Assembly: GCF_001442805.1 (NCBI RefSeq)
Contig: NZ_CP011131.1
Location: 3,844,001-3,908,000, forward strand
DNA: 64,000 bases
Source of the DNA: Lysobacter gummosus
GTDB lineage: Bacteria > Pseudomonadota > Gammaproteobacteria > Xanthomonadales > Xanthomonadaceae
Direction: 5' to 3'
Part shown: positions 55,591-64,000 of the stretch, one piece after another
How the letters are laid out: each line of letters opens with the position of its first letter
Numbering within the stretch: position 1 is the stretch's first letter
Translations under genes and position numbers: made by a program
The notes under the pieces: generated by a model
Told to the model about the DNA's origin: nothing
Database searches by the model: none
Seen by the model: the letters and a program-made list of their open reading frames with translations, nothing else

Positions 55591-56010
55591 TTACGGCCGG
55601 GCCGCGGCTTCGGGGAACAACGCCGCGATGCCGTACATCGCCGCCGCCCACAGTGTCAGCACCCAGCATGCGCGCCAGGCGCTGCGCGCGGCGAAGGCGT
55701 ACATCGCCGCTGCGCACCAAACGAAGAAGCAGAGCAAACTTGCCGCAACCACCCTGTCGCTGCGCGCGAACGGCAACACCAAAGTGCCGAACGCGGTGAA
55801 TCCATACGCGACCAGATAACCGATCACGCTCGCGGCGATCGCCCGCACCGCGACCGCGCCGCGATAACGCCAGGACAGCTTCGCCCGCGGTTTGCGCGCC
55901 GGCGCGCCGGCGGCGGCCGACGACGCGCTCGCGTGCGTTCGTTGCGAAACATGCGCGCGCGCGCCGTGAGGCGCAGGCGCGGCAGCCGGATTGGCGAGAG
56001 TGTCGGTCAT
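55591..56010 (-). CDS. DUF3649-family membrane protein
   Basis: A 139-residue product with a ~50-residue Ala/Pro/His-rich N-terminus and three membrane helices (GAVAVRAIAASVIGYLVAYG and ACWVLTLWAAAMYGIAALFP among them). First gene of the DUF3649-PepSY-DUF3325 operon. ATG at 56010 (MTDTLANP) is preferred; an in-frame start 39 bases upstream is possible. Confidence 0.8.
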   Translation of the reverse strand: MTDTLANPAAAPAPHGARAHVSQRTHASASSAAAGAPARKPRAKLSWRYRGAVAVRAIAASVIGYLVAYGFTAFGTLVLPFARSDRVVAASLLCFFVWCAAAMYAFAARSAWRACWVLTLWAAAMYGIAALFPEAAARP

Positions 56011-56098
56011 GCGGTATCGGTAGCGAAGGACGGCCGAGCCGGGCGGCATCCTGCCGGGCCGGCGGGCGCTCGCGCAGGCGGGCCAGCGGGCAGTCTAA

Positions 56099-56121
56099 TT
56101 GGCAATAGTTCTCATTTGCAA
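56099..56121 (-). promoter_or_regulatory. Fur-like box of the PepSY operon
   Basis: On the minus strand GCAAATGAGAACTATTGCC fits the Fur pattern of AATGAGAA-type hexamer repeats and stands out as an AT-rich patch in GC-rich sequence. It lies ~90 bases before the DUF3649 start, suiting iron-repressed expression. Confidence 0.65.
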
Positions 56122-56278
56122 ACCTCGCCGTATCGCATTCGTGATCGAATCGATGCCGCAAAGCCGCCTTGCCGCAGCGGTCGGGTTACATACCAGTACA
56201 CAGTTGCCGCCACCGACCGGCTACGATCCGGCTTCCGCCCAGCCCCGGCTTGCCCGCCTTCCCCCAGGAGCGCCACGG

Positions 56279-57280
56279 ATGCGTCGTGCCTTCATCGCCC
56301 TCTTCCTGACCGGCCTGCTGCCCGGCGCCGCGATCGCGCAGACCGCGCCGTCCCCGCCCGCCGGCGCCATCCGTGACATGGACACCCTGGTGGTCACCGG
56401 CGAACAACCCGGCCCGGGCATGTGGAAGGTCATGCGCGGCGGCCACGTGCTGTGGATTCTGGGAACCCTCAGCCCGCTGCCGAAGGACATGACCTGGCTG
56501 TCGCGCACTGTCGAAGCGACCATCGCCGAATCGCAGGAAGTCATCGCCCCGCCCTCGGTCAGCTTCGGCACCGAGCTGGGCGTGTTCCGCACCATGATGC
56601 TGATCCCGACCGCGCTGAAGGCGCGCAAGAATCCCGACGGCAAGACCCTGCAGGAAGTCGTGCCGGCCGACCTGTACGCGCGCTGGTCCACGCTGAAGGC
56701 GCGTTACATCGGCAGCGACGGCGGGGTGGAGAAATGGCGGCCGATCTTCGCCGCGCAGGAACTCTACGAGGCGGCGATCAAGCAATCGGGCATGAGCCTG
56801 AAGGGCGTGGTCCAGCCGGTGGTCGAGAAGGCCGCCAAGCAGCACGACGTGCCGATCACCGAGGCGCGGGTGACGTTGAAGATCGACGATCCGAAGGCGA
56901 CGCTGAAGGAGTTTTCCGCCAGCGCGCTGGACGATCGCGAATGTTTCTCCAAGACCATGGCGCGCATCGAAGGCGACCTGGAATCGATGCGCGCGCGCGG
57001 CAACGCCTGGGCGATCGGCGACATCGCCACCTTGCGCACGCTGCCGCAGGGCGATCAGTACCGCACCTGCCTGGACGCGCTGGCCGAGACCGGCGTGGCC
57101 AAGCGCCTCAACCTGGGCGACCTGCGCCAGCGCGTGACCGCGCAATGGCTGGAACGCGCGCAGGCGGCGATCGCGAAGAACAACAGCAGCTTCGCGACGC
57201 TGCCGGTATCGGACCTGCTGGAGAGCGGCGGCCTGCTCGATAAGCTGCGCGATGCGGGGTATACGGTCGAGGATCCGTAG
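56279..57280 (+). CDS. TraB/GumN-like secreted protein
   Basis: A 333-residue product with signal peptide (ending AAIAQ, ~20) followed by a TraB/GumN-like domain with VMRGGHVLWILGTLSPLPKD (family: WILGT.H.LP) and SRTVEATIAESQEVIAPP. The second GxxH element of the family is poorly conserved: H is absent from the first motif (TLSPLP), suggesting a divergent or inactive member. CAGGAG precedes the ATG. Starts ~160 bases from the Fur-like box, on the opposite strand. Confidence 0.8.
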   Translation: MRRAFIALFLTGLLPGAAIAQTAPSPPAGAIRDMDTLVVTGEQPGPGMWKVMRGGHVLWILGTLSPLPKDMTWLSRTVEATIAESQEVIAPPSVSFGTELGVFRTMMLIPTALKARKNPDGKTLQEVVPADLYARWSTLKARYIGSDGGVEKWRPIFAAQELYEAAIKQSGMSLKGVVQPVVEKAAKQHDVPITEARVTLKIDDPKATLKEFSASALDDRECFSKTMARIEGDLESMRARGNAWAIGDIATLRTLPQGDQYRTCLDALAETGVAKRLNLGDLRQRVTAQWLERAQAAIAKNNSSFATLPVSDLLESGGLLDKLRDAGYTVEDP

Positions 57281-57415
57281 AGGCAGATGTAGGCGACGAT
57301 TTTTCTCGCTCACCGCCGATCCCGGCCAAGCGCGGATCAATCCACGAAAACGGCCTGCCGATAGCGATGGGCCGTTCGCAGGCCCGATGCATCGCGGGCG
57401 CAGACCACTGTGAAA

Positions 57416-57622
57416 TCAGGCGGCGATGCGGGGCGAGGCGGCTACCGGCCTGGCGTCGCCGCGGCCGAACAGCTCGTAGATCCGCCGCAACAGCGCCGGC
57501 GTGTCGTCGAAGACCTCGTGATGCAGGCGCAGGCCCGCGTCCTCGCGCGTCCAGAACTTGAGCACCCAGCCGTTGTCGGTGCGCTCGAACTCGCCGGTCT
57601 TTTCCAAAGGGGTCGGGGTCAT
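57416..57622 (-). CDS. Small hypothetical protein, 68 aa
   Basis: Starts MTPTPLEKTGEFERTDNGWV; a soluble helix/strand protein with FWTREDAGLRLHHEVFDDTP. An upstream in-frame ATG at 57748 would add 42 residues of Ala/Arg-rich sequence and is less likely. Not recognised. Confidence 0.55.
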   Translation of the reverse strand: MTPTPLEKTGEFERTDNGWVLKFWTREDAGLRLHHEVFDDTPALLRRIYELFGRGDARPVAASPRIAA

Positions 57623-57759
57623 GGGCTTCCTCGCAGTGCCGGCATCCTGCCCTGCCGGTTCGGGTATGGCGCGACGGCCTGAGGCCATTGTCGCCGCCCA
57701 CGCTCGCACAGCCTGCGATTGCGCCGCGCTGCGGGGCGCGGCCCGCAAAACCTGATGCG

Positions 57760-57793
57760 CAAAAACACGAAACCCCGGCTTTCGCCAGGGTTT
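57760..57793 (-). terminator. Terminator after tRNA-Pro
   Basis: Read on the minus strand: AAACCC-GG/CC-GGGTTT arms with one mismatch and a small loop, then GTGTTTTTGC. Located ~20 bases beyond the tRNA 3' end. Confidence 0.65.
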
Positions 57794-57813
57794 GCGCGTT
57801 GCATCTCGAATAA

Positions 57814-57890
57814 TGGTCGGGACGGCCGGATTTGAACCGACGACCCTCTGCCCCCCAGGCAGATGCGCTACCAGGCTGCGCTACGCCCCG
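57814..57890 (-). tRNA. tRNA-Pro (GGG)
   Basis: A 77-nt cloverleaf with encoded CCA. Acceptor CGGGGCG/CGTCCCG with a G-T pair, D arm AGCGCAGCCTGGTAGCGC, anticodon stem TCTGC/GCAGA with loop CTGGGGG (anticodon GGG), and T arm CGTCGGTTCAAATCCGGCC. Followed by a terminator-like hairpin. Confidence 0.96.
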
Positions 57891-57947
57891 ACGTGTATTG
57901 CGATGTCCGCTCGCTGCGAGCGGGCGGCAAGTATAGCCGCTTGTTGC

Positions 57948-58014
57948 GGGAATCGGGAATGGAGAATCGGGAATCGGGAAAAACAACGATGCTCGCGCCG
58001 GTTCCCCATTCCCG
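57948..58014. repeat. GGGAATC-type inverted repeat, copy 3
   Basis: Four GGGAATC words at the left (GGGAATCGGGAATGG and following) face TTCCCCATTCCCG at the right. It lies directly behind the merR-like gene and upstream of tRNA-Pro. Confidence 0.85.
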
Positions 58015-58018
58015 CGCC

Positions 58019-58375
58019 TCAGCGCCGCAACAGGTGCAGGACTTCTTCCAGCTCCATCCGGACCTGCTTGACGATCTGCGAACTCAGCGCCGATTCGTCC
58101 TTGCCGGCCTCGCCTTCCAGGCGCAGGCGCGCGCCGCCGATGGTGTAGCCCTGTTCGTACAGCAGGCCGCGGATCTGCCGCACCATCAGCACCTCATGGC
58201 GCTGGTAGTAACGACGGTTGCCGCGGCGCTTGACCGGATTGAGGGTCGGAAACTCGGTTTCCCAGTAGCGCAGCACGTGCGGCTTGACGTCGCACAGCTC
58301 GCTGACCTCACCGATGGTGAAGTAGCGCTTGGCCGGGATCGGCGGTAATTCTCGGTTACTGCCCGGATCCAGCAT
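58019..58375 (-). CDS. MerR-family transcriptional regulator
   Basis: A 118-residue regulator with a MerR helix-turn-helix ([20 protein letters not shown], wing [20 protein letters not shown]) and a C-terminal helix long enough for a dimer coiled coil. No metal-binding Cys in the C-terminus. It overlaps the end of ihfA by 20 bases. This gene commonly follows ihfA in proteobacteria; target unknown. Confidence 0.92.
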   Translation of the reverse strand: MLDPGSNRELPPIPAKRYFTIGEVSELCDVKPHVLRYWETEFPTLNPVKRRGNRRYYQRHEVLMVRQIRGLLYEQGYTIGGARLRLEGEAGKDESALSSQIVKQVRMELEEVLHLLRR

Positions 58376-58670
58376 GCTCGCCTCCGCTGTAAGCCTCGAC
58401 GCGTTCCTTCAGCTTCTGGCCCGGACGGAAGGTCACCACCGTGCGCGCCGAGATCGGTATTTCCTCGCCGGTCTTCGGATTGCGGCCCGGCCGCTGGTTC
58501 TTGCGGCGCAGATCGAAATTGCCGAAGCCCGAGAGCTTCACCTGACGGCCCTGCTCCAGCGCTTCGCGCAACGCGTCGAAGAACGCATCGACGAATTCTT
58601 TGGCCTCGCGCTTGTTCAGCCCGACTTCGTCGAACAACCGCTCCGCCATTTCCGCTTTGGTAAGTGCCAT
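58356..58670 (-). CDS. ihfA: Integration host factor subunit alpha
   Basis: A 104-residue DNA-bending protein, partner of IhfB. Full family pattern: [40 protein letters not shown] (with the intercalating-loop Pro in [10 protein letters not shown]), [15 protein letters not shown]. Downstream of pheT, the conserved position; overlaps the merR-like gene by 20 bases. The ~10-residue C-terminal tail is Gly/Ser-rich. Confidence 0.97.
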   Translation of the reverse strand: MALTKAEMAERLFDEVGLNKREAKEFVDAFFDALREALEQGRQVKLSGFGNFDLRRKNQRPGRNPKTGEEIPISARTVVTFRPGQKLKERVEAYSGGEHAGSGQ

Positions 58671-58721
58671 TTTGTCCTCTGCGCTACACCGGGGCTGGGA
58701 TCGCGATCGGGCGGTGCGTGT

Positions 58722-61130
58722 TCAGGCGCGCAATTTTGCGCCGTGTTCCCGCTCCACCGCGGCCGTCACCTCAGCCACCACCGTATCCACATCCCGGTCG
58801 GTCAGGGTGCGCGATTCATCCTGCAGAATCAAGCCCATAGCGAGACTCTTGAATCCGGTTTCCACGCCCTTGCCCTGGTAGCGGTCGAACAGCACCAGCT
58901 CGCGCAGGCTGGGGCCGGCGGCGGCATGTACTGTGGCCTGAATAGCCGCCCACGGCACCGAATCGGCGACGATGAAGGCGCGATCGCGACGCACGGACGG
59001 ATACTTGGACTGCGCCCCGGCCTTCGGGATGGCACGCTCGACCAGCGGGCCGAGGTCGAGTTCGAACGCGATCACGTCGCCGTCGTTAATCAGCTTCAGG
59101 TCCAGCGCGCGTTGCAGGCGCGGATGCAGCTGGCCGATCCAGCCCAGCCGCTGCTCGCGGCCGCCGTCCACGCGGTAAATGTCCGCCGAACGCCCCGGAT
59201 GCGCCCAAACCTGTGCCGAGGGGCGGTAGTCCAGGCGAGCGCCCGATGCTGCGGCAAGGCTGTCGAGGTCCCCGCGCAGGTCGTGGAATCCCACTGGCCG
59301 GGCGCCCACGCCCCACTGCTCGGCATGGGCCGCGCCGCAGACCGCGGCGGCCACGCGCTGGGTCTCGAGGGGCGAACCATCCGGGTTGTGCCTGAACACG
59401 TTGCCCAGCTCGAACAGGCGCACGCGGTCCTGCTGGCGCGAGGCGTTGCGGCCCAGCGCCGCAACCAAGCCCGGCAGCAGCATCGTGCGCATGACGCCGA
59501 GCTCGGCGCTGAGCGGATTGGCCAGCGGCACCGCGCCCTCGCCCGCCTGCCACAGCTCTAGCCAGGCGGCATCGACGAAGGCGTAGTTGACCGCTTCCAG
59601 ATAATCGCGCGCGGCCAGCTGGCGGCGCACGGTCGCGGTATCGACCCGGGTTTCGCTCGGCGCCACCAGGCGCGAGGCGCCGCCGGGCAGCGTGGTCGGG
59701 ATCGCGTCGTAGCCGTGGATGCGGGCGACTTCCTCGATCAGGTCTTCTTCGATCGCGATATCGAAACGGCGGCTCGGCGGGGTGACGTGCCAGCCGTCGT
59801 CGCTGCGCTCCACCGCCAGGCCCAGCGCCTGCAGGATGCGTTCGACCTCGGCATCGGGCACGGTCAGGCCGAGCACCCGCGCCAGGCGCGCGCGGCGCAG
59901 CGCGACCGGCTGCGGTTGCGGCAGGTGTTCGGGCAACGCCGCTTCGATCACCGGGCCGGGACGGCCGCCGGCGATGTCGAGGATCAGGCGCGTGGCGTAT
60001 TCGATGGCGATGCGCGGCAGCTCCGGATCGACGCCGCGCTCGAAGCGATGGCCGGCGTCGGTGTGCAGGCCGAGCTTGCGGCCGCGGCCGATGATCGCCG
60101 CCGGCGCGAAATGCGCCGCCTCCAGAAACACGTTGCGCGTGGCGTCGGTGACGCGGCTGTCGAAGCCGCCCATGATCCCGCCGAGCGCGATCACCCGCTG
60201 CGCGTCGCCGCGGCCGTCGGTGATCGCCAGGAACTGCTCGTCCAGGGTCACGTCCTGACCGTTGAGCAGCTTGGTGACCTCGCCCGCGCGCGCGTGGCGC
60301 ACGCCGACCGGGCCGGCCAGCGTGTCGCGATCGAAGGCGTGCATGGGCTGGCCGATATCGAGCATCACGTATTGAGTCACGTCCACCAGCAGCGAGACCG
60401 GACGCACGCCGCTGCGGCGCAGGCGTTCGGCCATCCACACCGGGGTCGGCGCGGTCGCATCGACGCCCTCGATCACCCGGCCGCAGTAACGCGGCACGTC
60501 GGCGCCGGCGTTGAGTTCGACCTGCATCGTCGCCTCGCTCGCGGCCGGCACCGGGGCGATATCGAGCGCGGCCACGGCGCTGCCGGTGGCGGCGGCGACG
60601 TCGAAGGCGATGCCGCGCACGCTGAAGCAGTCGGCGCGGTTCGGGGTCAGCTTGATCTCGATGCTGGCATCGGGCAGGCCGAGGAATTCCGCCAGCGGCG
60701 CGCCGACGACGGCGTTGACCGGCAGTTCCAGCAGACCCGAGGCGTCGGCATCGACGCCGAGCTCTTTCGCCGAACACAACATGCCGAAGGATTCCACGCC
60801 GCGCAGCTTGGCCGCCTTGATCGCGATGCCGCCGGGCAGCGTGGCGCCGACCGTGGCCAGCGGCGCGACCAGTCCGGCGCGCGCGTTGGGCGCGCCACAG
60901 ACGATCTGCACCATGCCGGCGCCGGTATCGACCTGGCATACCTGCAGGCGATCGGCCTCGGGGTGTTTTTCCGCGCTGACGATGCGCGCGACGACCACGC
61001 CGTCCAGCGCCGCGCCGAGCGCGGTGACCTCTTCGACTTCCAGCCCGATCGCGGTCAGGGTCGCGGCGAGTTGCTCGCGCGTGGCGGCGGTCGGGACGTG
61101 TTGACGGAGCCAGTTTTCGGAGAATTTCAT
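58722..61130 (-). CDS. pheT: Phenylalanine--tRNA ligase beta subunit
   Basis: 802 residues, normal length. MKFSENWLRQHVPTAATREQ start; tRNA-binding OB domain (about 39-150); B3/B4 editing region (~210-380, GHRFERGVDPELPRIAIEYA); B5 domain (~400-475); catalytic-like core; ferredoxin-like anticodon-binding domain at the C-terminus (~705-800, YPSVRRDRAFIVADSV). Works as alpha2-beta2 with PheS. A GGGAATC repeat of ~120 bases separates it from pheS. Confidence 0.97.
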   Translation of the reverse strand: MKFSENWLRQHVPTAATREQLAATLTAIGLEVEEVTALGAALDGVVVARIVSAEKHPEADRLQVCQVDTGAGMVQIVCGAPNARAGLVAPLATVGATLPGGIAIKAAKLRGVESFGMLCSAKELGVDADASGLLELPVNAVVGAPLAEFLGLPDASIEIKLTPNRADCFSVRGIAFDVAAATGSAVAALDIAPVPAASEATMQVELNAGADVPRYCGRVIEGVDATAPTPVWMAERLRRSGVRPVSLLVDVTQYVMLDIGQPMHAFDRDTLAGPVGVRHARAGEVTKLLNGQDVTLDEQFLAITDGRGDAQRVIALGGIMGGFDSRVTDATRNVFLEAAHFAPAAIIGRGRKLGLHTDAGHRFERGVDPELPRIAIEYATRLILDIAGGRPGPVIEAALPEHLPQPQPVALRRARLARVLGLTVPDAEVERILQALGLAVERSDDGWHVTPPSRRFDIAIEEDLIEEVARIHGYDAIPTTLPGGASRLVAPSETRVDTATVRRQLAARDYLEAVNYAFVDAAWLELWQAGEGAVPLANPLSAELGVMRTMLLPGLVAALGRNASRQQDRVRLFELGNVFRHNPDGSPLETQRVAAAVCGAAHAEQWGVGARPVGFHDLRGDLDSLAAASGARLDYRPSAQVWAHPGRSADIYRVDGGREQRLGWIGQLHPRLQRALDLKLINDGDVIAFELDLGPLVERAIPKAGAQSKYPSVRRDRAFIVADSVPWAAIQATVHAAAGPSLRELVLFDRYQGKGVETGFKSLAMGLILQDESRTLTDRDVDTVVAEVTAAVEREHGAKLRA

Positions 61131-61137
61131 TGGAAGG

Positions 61138-61260
61138 CCGGGAATCGGGAATGGGGAATCGAGAATCGGAAGGCGTTAGGCGAAAGCGGGAAGTGGCGCC
61201 GGACCCGTGGAGGCAGCAGAGCCGCTCCTACGATTCCCGATTCCCCATTCCCGATTCCCG
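61138..61260. repeat. GGGAATC-type inverted repeat, copy 4, inside the pheS-pheT operon
   Basis: GGGAATCGGGAATGGGGAAT at the left and ATTCCCGATTCCCCATTCCC at the right enclose ~65 bases. The long perfect arms would form a strong hairpin between two genes that need balanced expression. Confidence 0.9.
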
Positions 61261-61263
61261 CCC

Positions 61264-62385
<1,122 letters not shown>

Positions 62386-62679
62386 TCAATCGTCAAAGCC
62401 TTCATCCGAAAAACTCAGCACCACGTCCGCGCCCATCGTTTCCAGCACCTGCCTGACGCTTTCCAGGTGCTCGGGACGAATAGTCGTGATCACCATCGTC
62501 TTGCGCGCGCGGATGTCGCGCTCCAACTGCTTGCGCGCCGCCGGCGAGCCGGCGAATCCGCTGCGCAGGCGTTTGGACAATTCCGCGTTCGCGTGGCTGT
62601 CCGCGTCGTCCCAGTCGCCGGGATGTTCGTCCCAGCCTTTTATCGTCAAGGTTCCCATCGTCATCCGATCCGTCGCCAT
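62386..62679 (-). CDS. Hypothetical protein between rplT and pheS, 97 aa
   Basis: A soluble, charged product with a helix AARKQLERDIRARKTMVITT and a C-terminal LESVRQVLETMGADVVLSFS. Two internal ATGs (62664, 62658) are alternative starts, of which the later ones have a GGAT/GG upstream. Not recognised; its conserved place in the ribosomal-PheST operon would argue for a real gene but needs comparison. Confidence 0.5.
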   Translation of the reverse strand: MATDRMTMGTLTIKGWDEHPGDWDDADSHANAELSKRLRSGFAGSPAARKQLERDIRARKTMVITTIRPEHLESVRQVLETMGADVVLSFSDEGFDD

Positions 62680-62720
62680 CGAGCGAAGTACAAGACAATT
62701 TCTGAAACTCTAAAACGACA

Positions 62721-62748
62721 ATGGGGAAGGACTTGCGCCCTTCCCCAT
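62721..62748 (-). terminator. Terminator or attenuator hairpin after rplT
   Basis: A perfect 10-bp stem ATGGGGAAGG/CCTTCCCCAT around an 8-base loop, followed on the minus strand by TGTCGTTTTAG. It lies ~60 bases after the rplT stop and before pheS, where attenuation of pheST would be expected. Confidence 0.7.
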
Positions 62749-62809
62749 GCCGAGGTTCCTCTCTAAAAGTCCGCGCACGGATGCACGGGCTCTCGTGGAG
62801 GCATCCGCA

Positions 62810-63169
62810 TTAAGCCGCGAGCGCGCTCTTCGCCTTTTCGGCCAGCGCCGCAAAACCGTTCGCGTCGTGCACGGCGATGTCCGCCAGCACCTTACGGTCG
62901 AGGGTGATGCCGGACTTGAGCAGACCGTTCATGAAGCGGCTGTAGCTCAGACCGTTGATGCGGGCCGCCGCGTTGATACGCGTGATCCACAGCGAACGGA
63001 AATTGCGCTTCTTCTGCTTACGGCCGATGTAGGCGTACTGCAGAGCCTTCGTGACCGCCTGCTTGGCGACGCGGAAGACCTTGCGGCGGGCGTGATAGTA
63101 GCCCTTGGCCTGCTTCAGGATTTTCTTGTGACGGCGACGCGCCGTAACACCACGTTTAACTCGTGCCAT
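62810..63169 (-). CDS. rplT: 50S ribosomal protein L20
   Basis: 119 residues, normal length: [20 protein letters not shown] start, [20 protein letters not shown] and [20 protein letters not shown]. Binds 23S rRNA early in 50S assembly and in many bacteria represses its own operon. 12 bases after rpmI. Confidence 0.99.
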   Translation of the reverse strand: MARVKRGVTARRRHKKILKQAKGYYHARRKVFRVAKQAVTKALQYAYIGRKQKKRNFRSLWITRINAAARINGLSYSRFMNGLLKSGITLDRKVLADIAVHDANGFAALAEKAKSALAA

Positions 63170-63181
63170 TGTTCAGTCTCC

Positions 63182-63379
63182 TCACAAATACGGAAGCATG
63201 CGGTCCAGACGGCCAGCGTCCTCGGCACGAACATGGTTCGTCTGCCGCAGGTTGCGCTTCCGCTTGGTCGCTTTCTTGGTGAGGATGTGGCTCTTGTTGG
63301 CGTGACCGCACTTGTACTTGCCGGAAGCAGTCTTCCGGAAGCGCTTGGCCGCCGCCCGATTGGTCTTGATCTTGGGCAT
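63182..63379 (-). CDS. rpmI: 50S ribosomal protein L35
   Basis: 65 residues: [20 protein letters not shown] start, [20 protein letters not shown] and a C-terminal LDRMLPYL. Start at MPKIK; the open extension upstream is not conserved. First gene of the operon here; infC, normally directly upstream, is absent from the window. Confidence 0.98.
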   Translation of the reverse strand: MPKIKTNRAAAKRFRKTASGKYKCGHANKSHILTKKATKRKRNLRQTNHVRAEDAGRLDRMLPYL

Positions 63380-63589
63380 TGCGATGTCCTTTCGGAGGTT
63401 TATGTCACTGGCCTGGGCGGTGGCACCGGTGCGCTTGCGCGCGGCCACTCTTTCCGTCCTGCCCTTGCCGGCTTGTAAGTCGTTGATCTAAAACAGATCT
63501 ACAACAGGTCCGTGATGCAACGTACTGCAAACCCGGAGAACCGGGCCGCACATTATGCGCAGCTTGGCAACCCGATGCAAATCAGCGGT

Positions 63590-64000
63590 TTAGAATCCCG
63601 CCGGAGACTCGACCGGAGTCGGGGTCAGGACCGCCGGCTGCGCGGGCGCCGGCGCGGCCGGGGCGCCGAACAGACCGGTGTCGATGGCATCGCCCAACCG
63701 GGCCAGCGCCTGAGCCACGACCGCCGAGACCGTGCGGTTCCAAAGCGCGCGCTCGTCGTCCCGGGCTTTCTTGCCCGGCGGCATTACCAGTCCCTGGCCG
63801 CTGCCGGTGGCCTCGTAAGCGGCGATCGCTCGGGCATGGAAGGGCCGGCCGTCGATACGAAGGTTGATCACCACGATGATCGGCGCCTTGCGCGAACCGA
63901 TCTCGGACATCCGGTAGCTGCCGAGCGTGTCGTCGTCGGCGCAGCCGGTCTTGTCCTGGTCGTTGAGCTTGTCGGCGAGATATCCGGTGACCAGGCGCCC
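63590..64000 (-). CDS. C-terminal part of a YajG-like lipoprotein or related protein (partial)
   Basis: The frame is open to the right edge. Visible part: VTGYLADKLNDQDKTGCADD, SRKAPIIVVINLRIDGRPFH, AVVAQALARLGDAIDTGLFG, then a Pro/Ala-rich tail (APAPAQPAVLTPTPVESPAG). Strand-helix pattern is compatible with a periplasmic lipoprotein. Lies upstream of rpmI on the same strand, ~210 bases away, in the slot usually taken by infC. Confidence 0.6.
   Translation of the reverse strand, partial: GRLVTGYLADKLNDQDKTGCADDDTLGSYRMSEIGSRKAPIIVVINLRIDGRPFHARAIAAYEATGSGQGLVMPPGKKARDDERALWNRTVSAVVAQALARLGDAIDTGLFGAPAAPAPAQPAVLTPTPVESPAGF

Overview
The window is high-GC DNA from a gamma-proteobacterium, most likely Lysobacter or a close relative in the Xanthomonadaceae. 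The assignment rests on family-typical gene order (rsmD-coaD-ferredoxin-ggt divergent from ftsY-AsmA-like-mutY-yggX; rpmI-rplT-pheS-pheT-ihfA-merR), Xanthomonadaceae-type small proteins (DUF6289, DUF6491, the small acidic protein after the aminotransferase), and many short interspersed palindromic repeats. No database search was possible; identifications come from reading the translations.

Layout. 0-9.5 kb: 3' end of a class III aminotransferase, small hypothetical genes, upp, then a minus-strand block with a TMEM43-like protein overlapping a metallo-beta-lactamase-fold hydrolase, gamma-glutamyltransferase, a YfhL-type ferredoxin, a lipoprotein, coaD and rsmD. 9.5-18 kb, plus strand: ftsY, an AsmA-like protein, mutY, yggX, a tandem pair of DUF6289 secreted peptides and two secreted or membrane hypotheticals, interrupted by a minus-strand YjhX/GNAT toxin-antitoxin-like pair beside an AT-rich stretch. 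18-23.3 kb: a minus-strand glycan or glycolipid locus (GT-C membrane protein, GT2, GT4, YbhN-type membrane protein). 23.3-28.2 kb: an accessory stretch of small unknown genes, a decayed gene and an MFS transporter. 28.2-37.3 kb: thioesterase, Rrf2 regulator divergent from a thioredoxin-reductase-like flavoprotein, a SecF without SecD, a degenerate AroQ-like protein, kup, GFA protein, ECF sigma factor plus membrane protein, tRNA-Phe. 37.6-46.3 kb: a Tat-type subtilase divergent from a secreted protein, followed by a four-gene signalling operon (FHA-GAF, Ser/Thr kinase-TPR, histidine kinase, NarL-type regulator) in which every junction overlaps by 4 bases. 46.5-53.5 kb: lipoprotein, acyl-CoA dehydrogenase, HNH nuclease, a modular unknown protein, dxs. 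53.6-57.6 kb: a DUF3649/PepSY/DUF3325 iron-uptake operon behind a Fur-like box, and a GumN/TraB-like protein. 57.8 kb to the end: tRNA-Pro, merR-like gene, ihfA, pheT, pheS, a small hypothetical gene, rplT, rpmI and a truncated lipoprotein-like gene where infC would be expected.

Most of the window is housekeeping. The parts most worth following are the overlapped Ser/Thr-kinase/two-component operon, the YjhX/GNAT pair, the orphan SecF, the catalytically stripped AroQ-like protein, the 23.6-25.5 kb accessory cluster and the repeat families (two ~200-bp MITE-like copies, three BIME-like copies, four GGGAATC arrays, two GTGAG inverted repeats).
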